From NCBI GenBank assembly GCA_002946415.1, contig NJPS01000035.1, forward strand, positions 186,001 to 250,000: DNA of 64,000 nt, written 5' to 3'. This stretch comes from Rutstroemia sp. NJR-2017a BVV2 (taxonomy: Eukaryota; Ascomycota; Leotiomycetes; Helotiales; Rutstroemiaceae). The position numbers were made by a program, and so were the translations under genes. Under the pieces are notes generated by a model. That model made no database searches. It was not told the DNA's origin and saw nothing but the letters and a program-made list of their open reading frames with translations. This document shows positions 12,034 to 23,052 of the stretch, one piece after another (the stretch's first letter is position 1; each line of letters starts with the position of its first letter).

Positions 12034-13840
12034 ATGGCTCCTTTCAATGTAAAAGATTATATTGTTTCAAATCACGACTTACTGGGTTTTATCCTAGCAG
12101 TCATTTCCTTCCTAGGGCTATTTGTGCTCTATCGATGGGTTATCCTCCCAAACCCTCTTCCAGGTATTCCATATAATCGAGAAGCTGCATGGAAACTGCT
12201 AGGTGACACAACAGCCCTAAGATCTGATCCTGATGGACTGGCCCAATGGTGCAGCAAACAACTTGAAAAGCTGGAAACCCCTATATGCCAGGCCTTAATG
12301 GGACCCGACTTTGTGCAAAAGCCTATCGTTCTAGTCGCAGATGTTGGCAACGTTCGAGATGTTCTGCTGGGACGAAGTGACTTCGACCGATCTTCCTACA
12401 TCATTGATCGCTTCCCTCTCTTTGGTGGGTTCCATCTGAACATGAAGACAACGGAAAACTGGAAGCTCGCTCGCCAATGGTCCAAAGATCTTCTTACGCC
12501 GCAGTATCTGAATGGTGTTGCGACCCCTGGTATCGAGCTAGCAACACGTAGACTCATCGAACTTTGGGAACATAAAAGCCGCCTCGCAAATGGCAAAGCT
12601 TTTGACATGGATAGAGACGTGAAAGGACTCAGTATCGATATCATCCATGCGTTTTATTTCGGCAACGACATGCCAGACTCGATCCTGGCCCAGAAGACAG
12701 AGCATATGAAACATATCGATGGTTCGCAGCTCACGATAGGAGCTCACAATGAGATCGTATTTCCACAAACCAAACTACATGCGTTTTGCGAGGGACTTAT
12801 TGATATCATTCATAAGATATCATCTCTATATGCGACTTCATGGCCTCCAGTTCTAGCTGCATGGTGGACACGCTTCATGTCTCCGCACTTCCGCAAGGCC
12901 TTTGCATACAAAGAAATGTTTGTCCGACGACTTCTTAGTCAGTCCGTTAAACGTGCCCTCAGTGGTAATGAGTCGGAGATCAAGTCAGGCCTTGATCATA
13001 TGGTATAGAGAGAGGGAAGAGCTGCCAGTAAGACGGGTCGTCAACCGAAGTATGACAAGCAAGTTATGGTAGATGAGGTAAGAGCTGATTTTCTCTCTTC
13101 TTGGTCCTAACTTATTCATGATTCTCTGCTAAGACCTGACTATTCATTCATAGACGTACGGTGGCCTTGTCGGCGGTCAACACACAACAAGTGCTGCGAT
13201 TGTCTGGATTCTGAAATACTTGTCCGATTACCCTGGCGTACAAGCCAGGCTTCGAGAGGAATTGCATGGCGCGTGCCCTAAGGCATTGCAAGAAAGTAGG
13301 GTACCTACTGCTGCCGAGATCGTTGCATCGTTGAACAAGCTACCGTATCTTGGAGCCGTGATAGAGGAGATGTTGAGACTCCGCCAGGCAATGCTTGTGC
13401 CACGCGATGCTACCCGCGATACCGAACTTCTAGGCTGCCGAATCCCTAAAGGTACCGTTGTTCTTTTGGTCTCACAGTCGCCGGATCCCTCGAAGCTTAA
13501 GTCCGTTGATGGAAAGCCTGTGCATGCGTCGAGAGAATATCCAGGCAACGGAAGCAAAGATTTGAAGATTTTCGATCCGGAGCGTTGGCTAGTGCAAAAG
13601 GATAACGGGAAGGTCGAATTTGATGGAACAAGTTACCCCCAGTTGGCCTTTGGAGGAGGTGTGAGAGGGTGCTGGGGTCGTAAGTTGGCAGATCTCGAGA
13701 TGCAAATTACAACTGTTATGCTGGTTTGGAAATTTGATTTCTTGGAAGTACCCGAGGCTCTTGCTACGCATAGTGCCACGTATGACATTACATATCGGGC
13801 GGACAAAGCTTATTTGAGCGTCAGGGTAAGGGACATGTAG
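12034..13840 (+). pseudogene. Cytochrome P450 (P450-1) with in-frame stop
   Basis: Model join(12034..13077, 13154..13840), 576 codons before the terminal stop. It has an N-terminal membrane anchor (residues 10-35) and a proline hinge (LPNPLPGIPY). In the second exon are the I-helix GGQHTTS, ExxR in EEMLR and the heme loop FGGGVRGCWG (Cys codon near 13670). Codon 325 is TAG (13006-13008), exactly where paralogue P450-2 has TAT (Tyr) in HMV-YRE context, and frame and similarity resume immediately after. A stop there removes the I-helix and heme ligand, so the product cannot be a working P450 unless the stop is read through or is a sequence error. It would be an ER-bound oxidative tailoring enzyme. 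It lacks the first intron of P450-2. Confidence 0.85.
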
Positions 13841-14639
13841 GGTCCAGGCGAACTGTAGGTTAAGTATTCAGAATAGTAGAACTTGTTTAAGATTGCTCCA
13901 GAAATCTGACCACAGAGAAGTACTTCAATCACAAGAACGTTTATTTTCTAGAAGTAGATAAAAATCTTGAATGCATGGTCTCAGATGCCGAGGAAGATCA
14001 AACAGAACCTTCATTGAAATTACGGAGTTATTCGCTTTCAGGGAGTACAGTATACTTTTTGATGCAATCAGCACATTTCGGGTACCTATGTGCGTACTAC
14101 ACTTCGGATGAATCCCGAAGCCATTGACTATAATAAGGGCCCTATGCCCATAATAATAAAGATTGTCAAAAACTTATCCATTAATCCACAAAGTGCACCC
14201 ATATCATTGAGTGCAGCGTGGACCCGGAAAGTGGAATCACAATACTCCTATCTGGATCTCTCTTGTCGGAGTCACTATACAGTAAGAAAATTACCACAAC
14301 CCCTTGAGCCCTGGACAATAACTTCTTTCTCCCCAACTATCGGAAGAAATAGTTGGATACTTATTCTGTCCATTGGAAACTTAAACATTGTTCCGATGTT
14401 ATCTCCATTGACCCGCGATCGGTGCCGAAATTATCTCCACAGATGCAGTGCATATGCATGTTTAACCTCCGATTTTTTCGGCCGACGAATATCGGACGAG
14501 GTGTCAAGGCTATATCGGAGATAGCATAATACTACAAGATTTCTAATCCTAGACTTCTTTAAATCTCAAAAGGTCAGAAATCCCAAAATCTCGTCATTTT
14601 CCAGTTCAGAGAGACGTTATATGGATTCTAACATCGGAA
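13841..14639. promoter_or_regulatory. P450-2 upstream region with composite CGG site and duplicated block
   Basis: This 799-bp interval holds the composite TCGGCCGAC-N4-ATCGGAC at 14478-14497. It also has a block (about 14063-14282) that recurs in diverged form at 19573-19797. An ORF across this stretch is not credible as a gene because its similarity to the 19.6-kb copy is DNA-like, with indels. No other gene was seen. Confidence 0.5.
14063..14282 (+). repeat. Diverged duplicated block, copy 1
   Basis: The block is similar over about 220 bp to 19573-19797, same strand. Shared runs include ATAATAAGGGCC, TATGCCCAT and ATAATAAAGAT, and blocks around ATTGAGTGCA and GTCGG..TCAC. Substitutions and small indels indicate an old duplication. 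It starts about 360-580 bp before P450-2, so it may be part of a duplicated promoter or a degenerate dispersed repeat. Confidence 0.7.
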
Positions 14640-16553
14640 ATGGCGCATCCAATCATGTTGTCTCTTTGGGAACATCGACCTTCTAGCTCTGTTTTGAATC
14701 TGGCTGTCTTTCTGGGCACTGCTCTGATTGCACTTTATTGTCTTTATTCATGGGCTCTTCCAAAGCCTCTTCCCGGTATCCCATATGATGTACAGGCCGC
14801 TAAGTCGATAAGTGGTGATTTGACGACACTTAAAAACGAGAAGGGTGGATTACCAAAATGGTGCAGCACACATCTCGCCAAGCTTGGTTCTCCAGTGTGC
14901 CAGGTCAGTCTAATACAGCTCTAGAAGATAGTCACAGACTAACAGAACCTTAGGTAATGATTGGTCCCTTCAGTAAGCCAATCGTCCTGGTGGCAGACGT
15001 TGGTGAAGCTCGAGACATTATGATGCGGAGCGACTTCGATAGATCATCCTATATGATCGAAAGATTTCCCCTATTCGGTGGATCTCAGATTCGTATGCAT
15101 ACCAATGAAGATTGGAGAAATTCTCGCGGGTGGTTGAAGGATCTTCTGGCTCCGCAATACATGCAGAATGTTGCTGCTCCAGCCATCCATTCCTCAGTAA
15201 GTCGGCTGATAGAGCTTTGGGAGCTCAAATCTCGTGCAGCCGGACCAGAGAGACCGTTCAGTATGCTTGAAGATTTTAAATGTCTGGCTCTTGATGTTAT
15301 GACACTATTCCACCACAAAGACGAATTCCAAGACCTGGCGCTTAAACGGCAGATAAGTCATATCCGACAGCTTAAACCAGAGTCTTCCATGTTAGAGATT
15401 GGACCAGATAATGAGGTTACTTTTCCTAGCCCCCAGCTGAATCCATTTAGTCAGGGAGTTGAGGAAATAGGAGATCGTCTGGGTGCCATATATACTATGA
15501 GTTGGCCTCCTCATCTTGTTTCGCGTTGGACTCGACATATCTCGCCCCACTACAGGAAGCTTTTCGTAACCACACAAGGATTCATCCGCGATCGCTTCCA
15601 AATTGCTATCACGCGACTCCGTCAAGGTGACGAGCCGAGAACAGCTATCGATTACATGGTGTATCGAGAAGAAAAAGCGGCAACCAAGGCGGGTCGCCGA
15701 CCAGAGTACGATAGTCAAATGATGGTAGACGAGGTATGGCTCTGTGGCCCTTTGCTATGATCCTCTTGTTATCGTGTATCATGCAATCTTCATCCCCCCG
15801 CCCCCTCACTCTTCAAATCCGCTGACCTTCTCATTTCACAACATCCAGGCTTTCGCAAACCACATCGCTGGCCTGCACAACACTAGTTCGGCTATGGTTT
15901 GGATCCTCAAGTTTCTCACTGAGAACCCAGAAATACAAGTGCAGCTCCGTGCTGAGCTGCAAAAAACTTTTCACGCCGCTGTTGAGGAGAATAATAGATT
16001 CCCCACGTGCACCGAGCTCCTGGGTGATAAGATGCCTTATCTCGAGGCAGTTATCGAGGAGACACTACGACTCCGTTCTGCTTTTCTCATCGCGCGCGAC
16101 GCCATGCGTGACTCGGAGCTATTAGGATATAGGATTCCAAAAGGTACAGTGTGCCTACTAGTCTGTCAAGGTATCGAGCCCTTTTTGAATACATCGTTTC
16201 CGGGTACGAAACCGCCGAGAAAGTACCCCGGGAACGGGAATCCGGATCTCAGTGTCTTTGACCCAGAGCGCTGGCTGGTGCGTAACGGAGATGAAGTCAG
16301 GTTCGATTCGACGAGTAACTCTCAGATGGCATTTGGTCTGGGTATTCGAGCATGCTGGGGTCGGAGGCTTGCCGAACTAGAGATGAAAATGGCGGTAGCA
16401 CTAATAGTATGGAACTTCGATATTTTGGAGGTACCAAGGGCATTGACGAGCCACGATGCGCTTTACGATTTCTCTTACAGAGCCAAGCAAGGGTTCTTGA
16501 GCTTGAGAAAACGCGAAGCAAATAATGACAGTTATAGTGAACTAGATTCCTAA
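14640..16553 (+). CDS. Cytochrome P450 (P450-2), intact
   Basis: Model join(14640..14903, 14954..15733, 15849..16553), 582 aa. It has an N-terminal anchor (about residues 15-40) and a LPKPLPGIPY hinge. Further on are the I-helix AGLHNTSSA, ExxR in EETLR and the heme loop FGLGIRACWG (Cys codon near 16353). The protein is colinear and clearly paralogous to P450-1 throughout, including FDRSSY, RFPLFGG and SRWTRHISPH-type segments. It is an ER-anchored monooxygenase, presumably a tailoring enzyme for the neighbouring PKS product. All three exons join in phase with no internal stop. The tandem arrangement with P450-1 indicates gene duplication. The first intron (14904-14953) is absent from P450-1. 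The reaction catalysed cannot be told from sequence. Confidence 0.9.
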
Positions 16554-16755
16554 GTACAATTCCACATGATTTTCCAATCCTGGTGGCCCAATTATCAAGG
16601 TGAACATTTCACTGAGAGTGGGTGCAGTATGCATTGGTGACGTACTATGGTTGGAGATGTATTTTTTAAATGGGCCAGAAGCCAGATCACTCTGTTAGAA
16701 GGTTAAATAAAGACCTGCGATCCATAAAGTAAATGAATGTATATGTATAATCTAT

Positions 16756-19018
16756 TTATTCTAGTAGATTGTCCCAGAGACTGTTGGAAACACTCTCTGA
16801 AGAGGACAGGTGAACACAAGAGAATGGATCATGCGCCATGTTTAGAAGTTGGTCGGCCATTAAGCTGGAGTCCAAGTCATCGAATGATGTCGAAAATTCC
16901 AAGTCGTAGTCGAACCCCATGATGGAGACAGTTTCGCCATCTCCCGAGGCATTGGCGAACAGTTGCGACAAAGTCCTTGCCCCCGACGAAGCAATTTCGC
17001 TGACCTCAGCAAGATTCTTTAGACGATCGAGACCTTTCATTGCTGCCTGCATGAGTCTCTTTCGAGTCAGTCGACCGGTCTCCAAGCCAAGAAATTGACC
17101 TGGATTATTTTCCTGTCCACGGAGAAAGTCTGCATTCTTACAGATGGCTACTAGAAGTACAGAGGCCTCGAACGTATTGAAGATGATAACTCCAAAGCGG
17201 GTATGACAGTTATTGAACATAGAATGAAGAGCAGAGATCGTCTCTAGCTCTTTCAGTGCTGCTGTTGCTAGAAGTTCCATTTGTGCCCGAAGCAAAACTT
17301 GCTTATACGGGGCGAGACATGCGATTTGGGATCGGCTCAGTAGCAGCAGCGGTCGAAAATTCATACAGATTGAATCGAAGATGCAAATGTGCAAAAGATG
17401 TCTCTGCATAGGAATCTTTGGCAAACTTTTGTCCCATTTTGTTTGTGGAGCGAGAGCGAAAGCCGGTGGTAGGCTAGGAAGAAATTCAGTGCAAAATTTC
17501 TCGTATTTTTGTTCGGCTTGCGTAGGGTCGTACTCAGAGTGCCCTCGGGATCCAAATTTGCCCCAGAACCTGGTCAGCCTAACTTGCATAAGACGCTCTG
17601 CGAACATATCGGGAGCATCGCTATCAAGATCAACACAACCACTGCTTTCCAGTGGGACCAGATGCATGCGAGGTAATGTCTCAGCCACGAGATTCTCTTG
17701 TAAAAATGGCACGCGGTCAAGTTTTTTAGACAAGTAACTGTCCGTCAGGCGACTTTAGTGATGTGCTGATAGTATAGTATACTAGTGAAAAGGAAAGGGA
17801 TATTTACCTGTCTAGGATATACAGACTGCAGAATACCCTCCTCCGCATTTCGTTCTCCAATTCGCCATCGCCTTTTTCTTCAAGATCGGAGCAATCCCTG
17901 TGAATTCCAGCCTTTTGAGCTGCTTGACTTGCAGATGCAATTCCCTCCCAGAACTGAACTATTCTCCCCTCACAGGAGGACTTGATTGCCGCAAATAAAA
18001 GGTGCTGAACCCGGACTAAAGAGCCTTTCCAATCGAGAGCGACACAGCTATCAGCTAGACTGTCTCCTACCTCAGCGCATACTTTGCGAATTTCAGGTAG
18101 CGATACACCGCAAATCGTATCAATGGTATACGAAGGTGATGGAAGGAATTGCGTAGTATACAAACATATCCGAAGGATAAGAACTGCAAATTCAATGTCG
18201 GCAACAGGCAAAGGCCTTTCTTTCAACCACCATTTTTGATAGTTCTTTAGGAATATGGGTACGTAAACTAGCTGTTTCATCCTGTTCCATTGACAGTTAG
18301 AGTGCATTCTACAGTCAATAACACGTACGGCGAGGAGTACCGTTAGGTGTAATCGAACAAGGCTAAGGAAGCTTACCAATTCAGATGAGAAACAAAGTAC
18401 TGCACAAGAAAATCAATAACTTGACGGGGGGGCATTCGTTCAAGGTCTTTCTGGACAGTTTCCATGATGCCCGGTACTCTTATCCTCTCCCCCGAAAATG
18501 TATCGTCTACCCCGCTTGAATTCAACTGGACACTGGCATCAGTTTCTTTGCACGTAGTCAATAGAGAACATCAATTTCAAGCTCACCATCTTGAGCAGTG
18601 CCATTGTGTTGGAGTTACTGTCTTCGGAATACCCAAATGACTCAAGTATTGTCGAGGATTGACCGTGTGGGCCGTCCTCAGCGTTTTGCAGTACCAACGG
18701 AAGTGCGCCTGCGTCATCTTGCCCTCTAGAGTCTTGATGAATTTCGGAACTTGAACTCGAATCATTTTCTAGGCCCCAACTCACCGATGGCAGCGCATTC
18801 GGTGATGGAGCCACCAGTGGAAAACTGTACACACATTCTTCTGGTCTCCTACGTCGAGTGCAATGATTGCATGGATACTGTCGATTGCACTAGATTTGGA
18901 TTTGGAAAGCACTTAGCGTTGCTTCGTAACTTCTGATTCGTCAACCACTCACCTTCTGTTTCCTGTTGTAGCAAGAGATACACGTTGACACACGTCGCTT
19001 CTTGACGGAACTTTGCAT
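16756..19018 (-). CDS. Zn2Cys6 transcription factor of the polyketide cluster
   Basis: Model complement(join(16756..17737, 17808..18281, 18377..18525, 18587..18889, 18953..19018)), 657 aa. The first two exons encode the binuclear zinc cluster C-x2-C-x6-C-x5-C-x2-C-x8-C (CISCYNRKQKC then CNHC), preceded by KKRR. The middle region has the fungal-specific TF domain (PPRQVIDFLVQYF, MRRRVFCSLYILD). It is nuclear and is the likely pathway-specific activator, lying next to the last biosynthetic gene. Five in-phase exons and no lesions suggest it is still under selection or only recently released. Candidate targets are the CGG palindromes in front of the PKS, MFS and P450 genes. Confidence 0.88.
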
Positions 19019-19572
19019 TGTGGAAGCTAGTACACCTGAGTAAGCATTTTGGATATTCTTATGCTTGGCTATTTGCATGAGACAGCGGATGCCGCAAGTA
19101 TAAAGGGGGTCAGCGTACATCTAGCACGTAGTACAAAAAGTAAGTATATGCTCTTATCTGCCGGTGGGGAATATGTATATAAAGAATGCGCAGAGGCTGA
19201 TGTGAGGTCGTCTGTTTTGATTAGATAATAAATATTTGTACCCCAGTTAAGTTAACTTATAATATATTTCAGATAATTGGTAAACTTAGCTCAAAAGAGT
19301 AATAAGATCGAAATCTGACACATCTTCGCGAATCTGCAATGCGCACGGATTAACCTTATGTATACTTGCAACTTCTCGAAGAGAGATCTCACGTGGATGT
19401 GTAAAGGAAGTCGTATACAAAACACCATCACTGGTTCAAAAGCACGTCTAATTATTACATCTTTGTGCACCGCTCGGTGTACATACGGGGACGGGCCGGA
19501 ATCAGGGGAGATAGGGATATGGCCTTGATTTTAACCAACTGCATTGCATGTTGATGTCGCAATCTCGCAATC

Positions 19573-19797
19573 TCGCAATCACATCGGCACCTTTCGGGGA
19601 CCATGTTCGTAGATGCACCGCGGATGAGTCCCGAACTGTTGAATATAATAAGGGCCTTATGCCCATCATAATAAAGATAGGCAAAACATACCTACCAAGC
19701 CTATACCTGCAGGCTGCATTTGCATTGAGTGCAACGTGGGCAAACGGTATGGACTCACAGATATGCATGTAACAGTTCGCCCGTCGGTCACACATGT
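19573..19797 (+). repeat. Diverged duplicated block, copy 2
   Basis: This is the partner of 14063-14282, same orientation, about 5.5 kb apart, and it brackets P450-2 and the regulator gene. No P450 follows it, so only the upstream block was copied or the rest has been lost. Confidence 0.7.
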
Positions 19798-20163
19798 TAT
19801 GCTTATTTATGGGATTCTACATCTATCGGCCAAGCCTTCGAAGGATTGCCATGCAGATGCTGAGACGGCTATAACCCAGAACAGTCTTGTGAGAGCGCGG
19901 TGTAGTAGTAATAGTAGTATTAGGCTTCCATTCTATCTGTCTACGCCGTTGCTACCTACGTAAAACCTCAGAATTTGCCCGATTAGGAAGCACCGGCCAC
20001 AGGCTACGACAGGCCACTTTCTACGCTTCGGAGTGCGGAGAACTCAGATTTCTCCAGAAACTGCCTCATTCTACCTTTAGGACGTCATAGGAATCACCCT
20101 TACACCTGCTTCCTCAGCTAATAACCTTGATGAAGATGGCATTTGCCATAGCGCACTGCTCAC

Positions 20164-20254
20164 GCGGGGTATCCTTCTACCGCTTCTTACATTTGATAAG
20201 TGATAGCGGGGTATCCTTCTACCGCGTCTTACATTTGATAAGTTATAGCGGGGT
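20164..20254. repeat. 42-bp tandem repeat
   Basis: Two nearly identical 42-bp units (20164-20205 and 20206-20247), each starting GCGGGGTATCC and ending in GATAAGTKATA, are followed by the start of a third (GCGGGGT). They are non-coding. Confidence 0.9.
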
Positions 20255-20339
20255 AAAGGGAAGCTCTTCTTGAGACCGCAGTCAAAACTCATGTGAAAAG
20301 CAGATTGGGTCTCTTTGGGGAGTTAAACTGTGGGAAGTA

Positions 20340-20527
20340 GGAGAAGCGAAGTTCGGCGAAGGCTGGATGTGGTGTCAAGCGCGTTTGTTTATGATTCAGC
20401 GTGAAGTCAGACGCCAGAACGGAGCCATGAAACCAACGACATAAGGGTGAGAAATCAGACTTGAAGAGCAAACGGCAGACGGCGAAGAACAGCAAGATCG
20501 AAAGGGAGGTGAATTTATAACGTCTAC
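20340..20527 (+). repeat. Diverged ~190-bp direct repeat, left copy
   Basis: It pairs with 23053-23246. Shared segments include AGTCAGACGCC and a long near-identical run ending at GAATTTAT (20488-20518 versus 23207-23237). The two copies lie 2.7 kb apart in direct orientation on either side of the membrane-protein gene. They could be old LTR or MITE remnants; no TG..CA ends or terminal inverted repeats were recognised. Confidence 0.75.
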
Positions 20528-21097
20528 AAGCTGAAGGAGATCAAATGCCTCAAGCACGACATAGAGCAGCCTGGCCAGCCATATCCTAGGCGTGGCAGCC
20601 CAGTAAGCGTCGGCATTCGCTTGAGCCTCCTACGAAAGGCGGCTTCGCCTTCTAGAACTACCAACAATTGAAGCTGGAAGTGACAACGAAGAACACTCAG
20701 TCGCGGCGCACGTAACTCTGGCGTAGCATCGTCAATGGTTCAGAAAAGCATCGCAAGGAAGAGATGAAACGCTCATTGGTGCCATCCACCGTTCGCCCCA
20801 GGACCTCTTCTTGTTGGCGGTATAATGCCATGTCGAGCGTCGCGCGTATCTGCCTGATTCGTTCCGCGCTGAGCCTCAATGGCCCATCGCTCTTGCCCTA
20901 TTCGCTGTGCAAGTACGCCTAGCCTGCCGGGGCGGGGTCGAACTATCTTTGAAAGGTGCCATTACCCCACCGACCACGGTAAGGTGTAGAACGCGTATAT
21001 TGTAAGTTTTCTCAAGTTACAATCGGTGAATTCAACATTATGGATCTATTATATTTATATCTTATAGATACCCAAAATCGTTACTAAAGCTTATTTA

Positions 21098-22011
21098 TCA
21101 TCGTTCCATGCGCTCATGGACCCCGGGCAACTCTATGGCAACCGGCTCTACAGCCTGTAGCTCTGCAATTGGACCTCTTGACAGTCCCTCCATTTCCTTG
21201 GGACTCTTCAGTGGTAAGCTATCCGAATGTAGTTGAGCTTTCTCCTGCCCTGTGTCTCCATCTGGGTTGTTGGTCGCGGTGTGTCTCCATATTCCGAACT
21301 TATGCGATCTCGAGTATCTTCGAAGTATAAAAAAGCAGAAGCCAAGAAGCATCAGACTTCCAATGGGTGCCAGGATACCTGCAATCAATGCCACTTTATG
21401 AGACGATGATTTCGGTTGCAGATTGGAAAGGGTAGTGGACGAAGCTAGATTGAGTCGTCATTCAGCCTTGGGCGTGCCAGATGATGGGAGAGCTTACTTG
21501 GTTGATCTTCTAGGGTCACTGAATCCGTAAAGGTGTAGGTTACTATGCTTCCGTTGAAAAGGGGGATCGATTGGGTATGCAGGATTGTGATGGTACTGTA
21601 TGCTGATCCATAGGTAGTTGATGGTGTGGAGAATGAAGTACTGGTGGTGATGTTTGGTAGTGAAGATACTGATATGTCAGCCGTGCTTGTTGCTGGTATG
21701 GCACTACTTGAAGATTCCGATGCAGATACAGAGGAGCAATATTCAATATATTCCCCGAATGTAGGATTTAGATCGACTTGCTGAGTAGCTGTATCATTTG
21801 CGCTATTGGTGGCGACACATGCCTGGCAGGAACTGTAATGGGTATTGAACGATGATTCAGCCGAACATAACTCTGGCACCTTCCCGATCTTCTGTGCATC
21901 AATGTAAGCATTATCTACAGCAGAATTAGCTCTAACATATTTTCGGAACCGGAAGTGATCGTTCGTACTGCAAGTCGCGTAGCATACAGCTGGTACTACA
22001 GACGTGCTCAT
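21098..22011 (-). CDS. Single-pass membrane protein with Cys-rich ectodomain
   Basis: Model complement(join(21098..21444, 21498..22011)), 286 aa. A short Cys-rich N-terminal domain (CYATC, then CSAESSF, CQAC and YIEYC) is followed by a Ser/Thr-rich stalk with N-glycosylation sequons, one transmembrane helix (about residues 190-210, VALIAGILAPIGSLMLLGFCFF) followed by RRYSR, and a cytosolic tail. This resembles fungal cell-surface proteins of the Mid2/WSC-like layout, but no named family was recognised. The start chosen is the ATG before STSVVPAVCYATC. An in-frame ATG at 22164 would add 51 residues with a hydrophobic stretch. The gene lies in a repeat-rich interval and is flanked by direct repeats. 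Confidence 0.65.
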
Positions 22012-22209
22012 CTTCAAGAAATCCCAAGCAAAATCAGAAAGTAACAAAAGAAATAATCCTAAAGTATGTACAAAGCCACAATATAAGGTATGTCTTATTC
22101 CAGGGCCCCCAATATCTCTACTGAGCCTCACCGGTAAGTGTAACCCATATAATATTGTGTGCATACATCCAATATGCAGAATCGGTAATACGATATAATA
22201 TTCACCAAT

Positions 22210-22361
22210 TAGGCTGCGAACCTACCCACTCGGTGGGCTGGGTACCCGCCGGGTTGGGGGTGGATTATGGGGGCGATTTGTACCTATTGGGTGGGTTAGC
22301 ACGGTTAGGTAACCCAACATATTAGCTGTCACAGGCCCATGGGTACCCATTTCGCAGCCTA
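22210..22361. mobile_element. 152-bp hAT-like MITE with 11-bp TIRs
   Basis: The ends are perfect 11-bp terminal inverted repeats, TAGGCTGCGAA and TTCGCAGCCTA. Flanking 8-bp sequences TCACCAAT (22202-22209) and CCACCAAT (22362-22369) match at 7 of 8 positions, as expected for a hAT target-site duplication. Both ends also carry an internal GGTACCC. There is no coding capacity, so it is a non-autonomous element needing a hAT transposase elsewhere. Confidence 0.85.
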
Positions 22362-22907
22362 CCACCAATGGGGGTTCGAGGCGATTCTGTGGCTTGGACA
22401 TTCGCTACTTATTGAGTACGATATCCTGAGCTGAGTCGAGAAGATATGCTCGGGAAGGCTCTGTATATTACGAGACCTTGGCTCAATAACTGGCTAGTCG
22501 TCGTGGAACCCCTGGATGCGACTCTAAGAGATCCAATGGTAAGGACGAACATCTCTATCATAGATACTTTTATTATCTAGAAAGATAATAATGAGAAAGT
22601 AAGAGCACTTATCCTCCAGGAGCCTGATGCATCTGCGGGAATATGGTAAGTTATATTATCATGATCCGCTTTGTTAACAACTACAGGCGATATATTGACG
22701 CAATAGTAGCCGAGTTCAGAAGTTCTTAAGGGCCTTGGACTTACCTATAACATGATTATGTTCTATGGATTTGATCTCGCCTAAAAAATCTACTCTCCGA
22801 AGATGTAGATCTCGAAGAGTTATCACTAGAGCTTAAAACGGCTACAATGTCCTATATCACATACATGCACATACATATAGGGGGAAAATGCAAAAATATC
22901 ACGTGGT

Positions 22908-22985
22908 GGTGAAGGAAGGACAGGAGGAAGGGAAGAAGGCAGGGAAGAAGGAAGGAAGGAAACAAGATAAAAGAGAAAAGAAGGT
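22908..22985. repeat. GGAA-rich purine tract
   Basis: A low-complexity polypurine stretch with repeated GGAAG/GGAA units. It is simple-sequence DNA, and the ORFs on the other strand here are artefacts of composition. Confidence 0.8.
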
Positions 22986-23052
22986 AGACAGGAGCTGCTT
23001 CTGGGGCTGCAGAAAACGCATTTGAAAAGCACAATTCGATGAAGAAAACGAG

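Larger units (their letters stand above)
19019..21097. other. Gene-poor repeat-bearing interval
   Basis: About 2.1 kb without a credible gene. It holds the upstream region of the Zn2Cys6 gene, a diverged copy of the P450-2 upstream block (19573-19797), a 42-bp tandem repeat (20164-20247) and the first member of a diverged direct-repeat pair (20340-20527). Short ORFs here have no family signature. This marks the edge of the biosynthetic cluster. Confidence 0.7.

Noticed and set aside
13004..13153. A larger intron starting at GTATAG in P450-1 that would remove the stop
   Set aside because: It would delete the conserved block from Tyr to MVDE that P450-2 keeps, and a good GTAAGA donor exists at 13078.
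14090..14524. ORF of 144 aa upstream of P450-2
   Set aside because: It matches the 19.6-kb copy only as diverged DNA with indels, and contains the promoter motif; not a gene.
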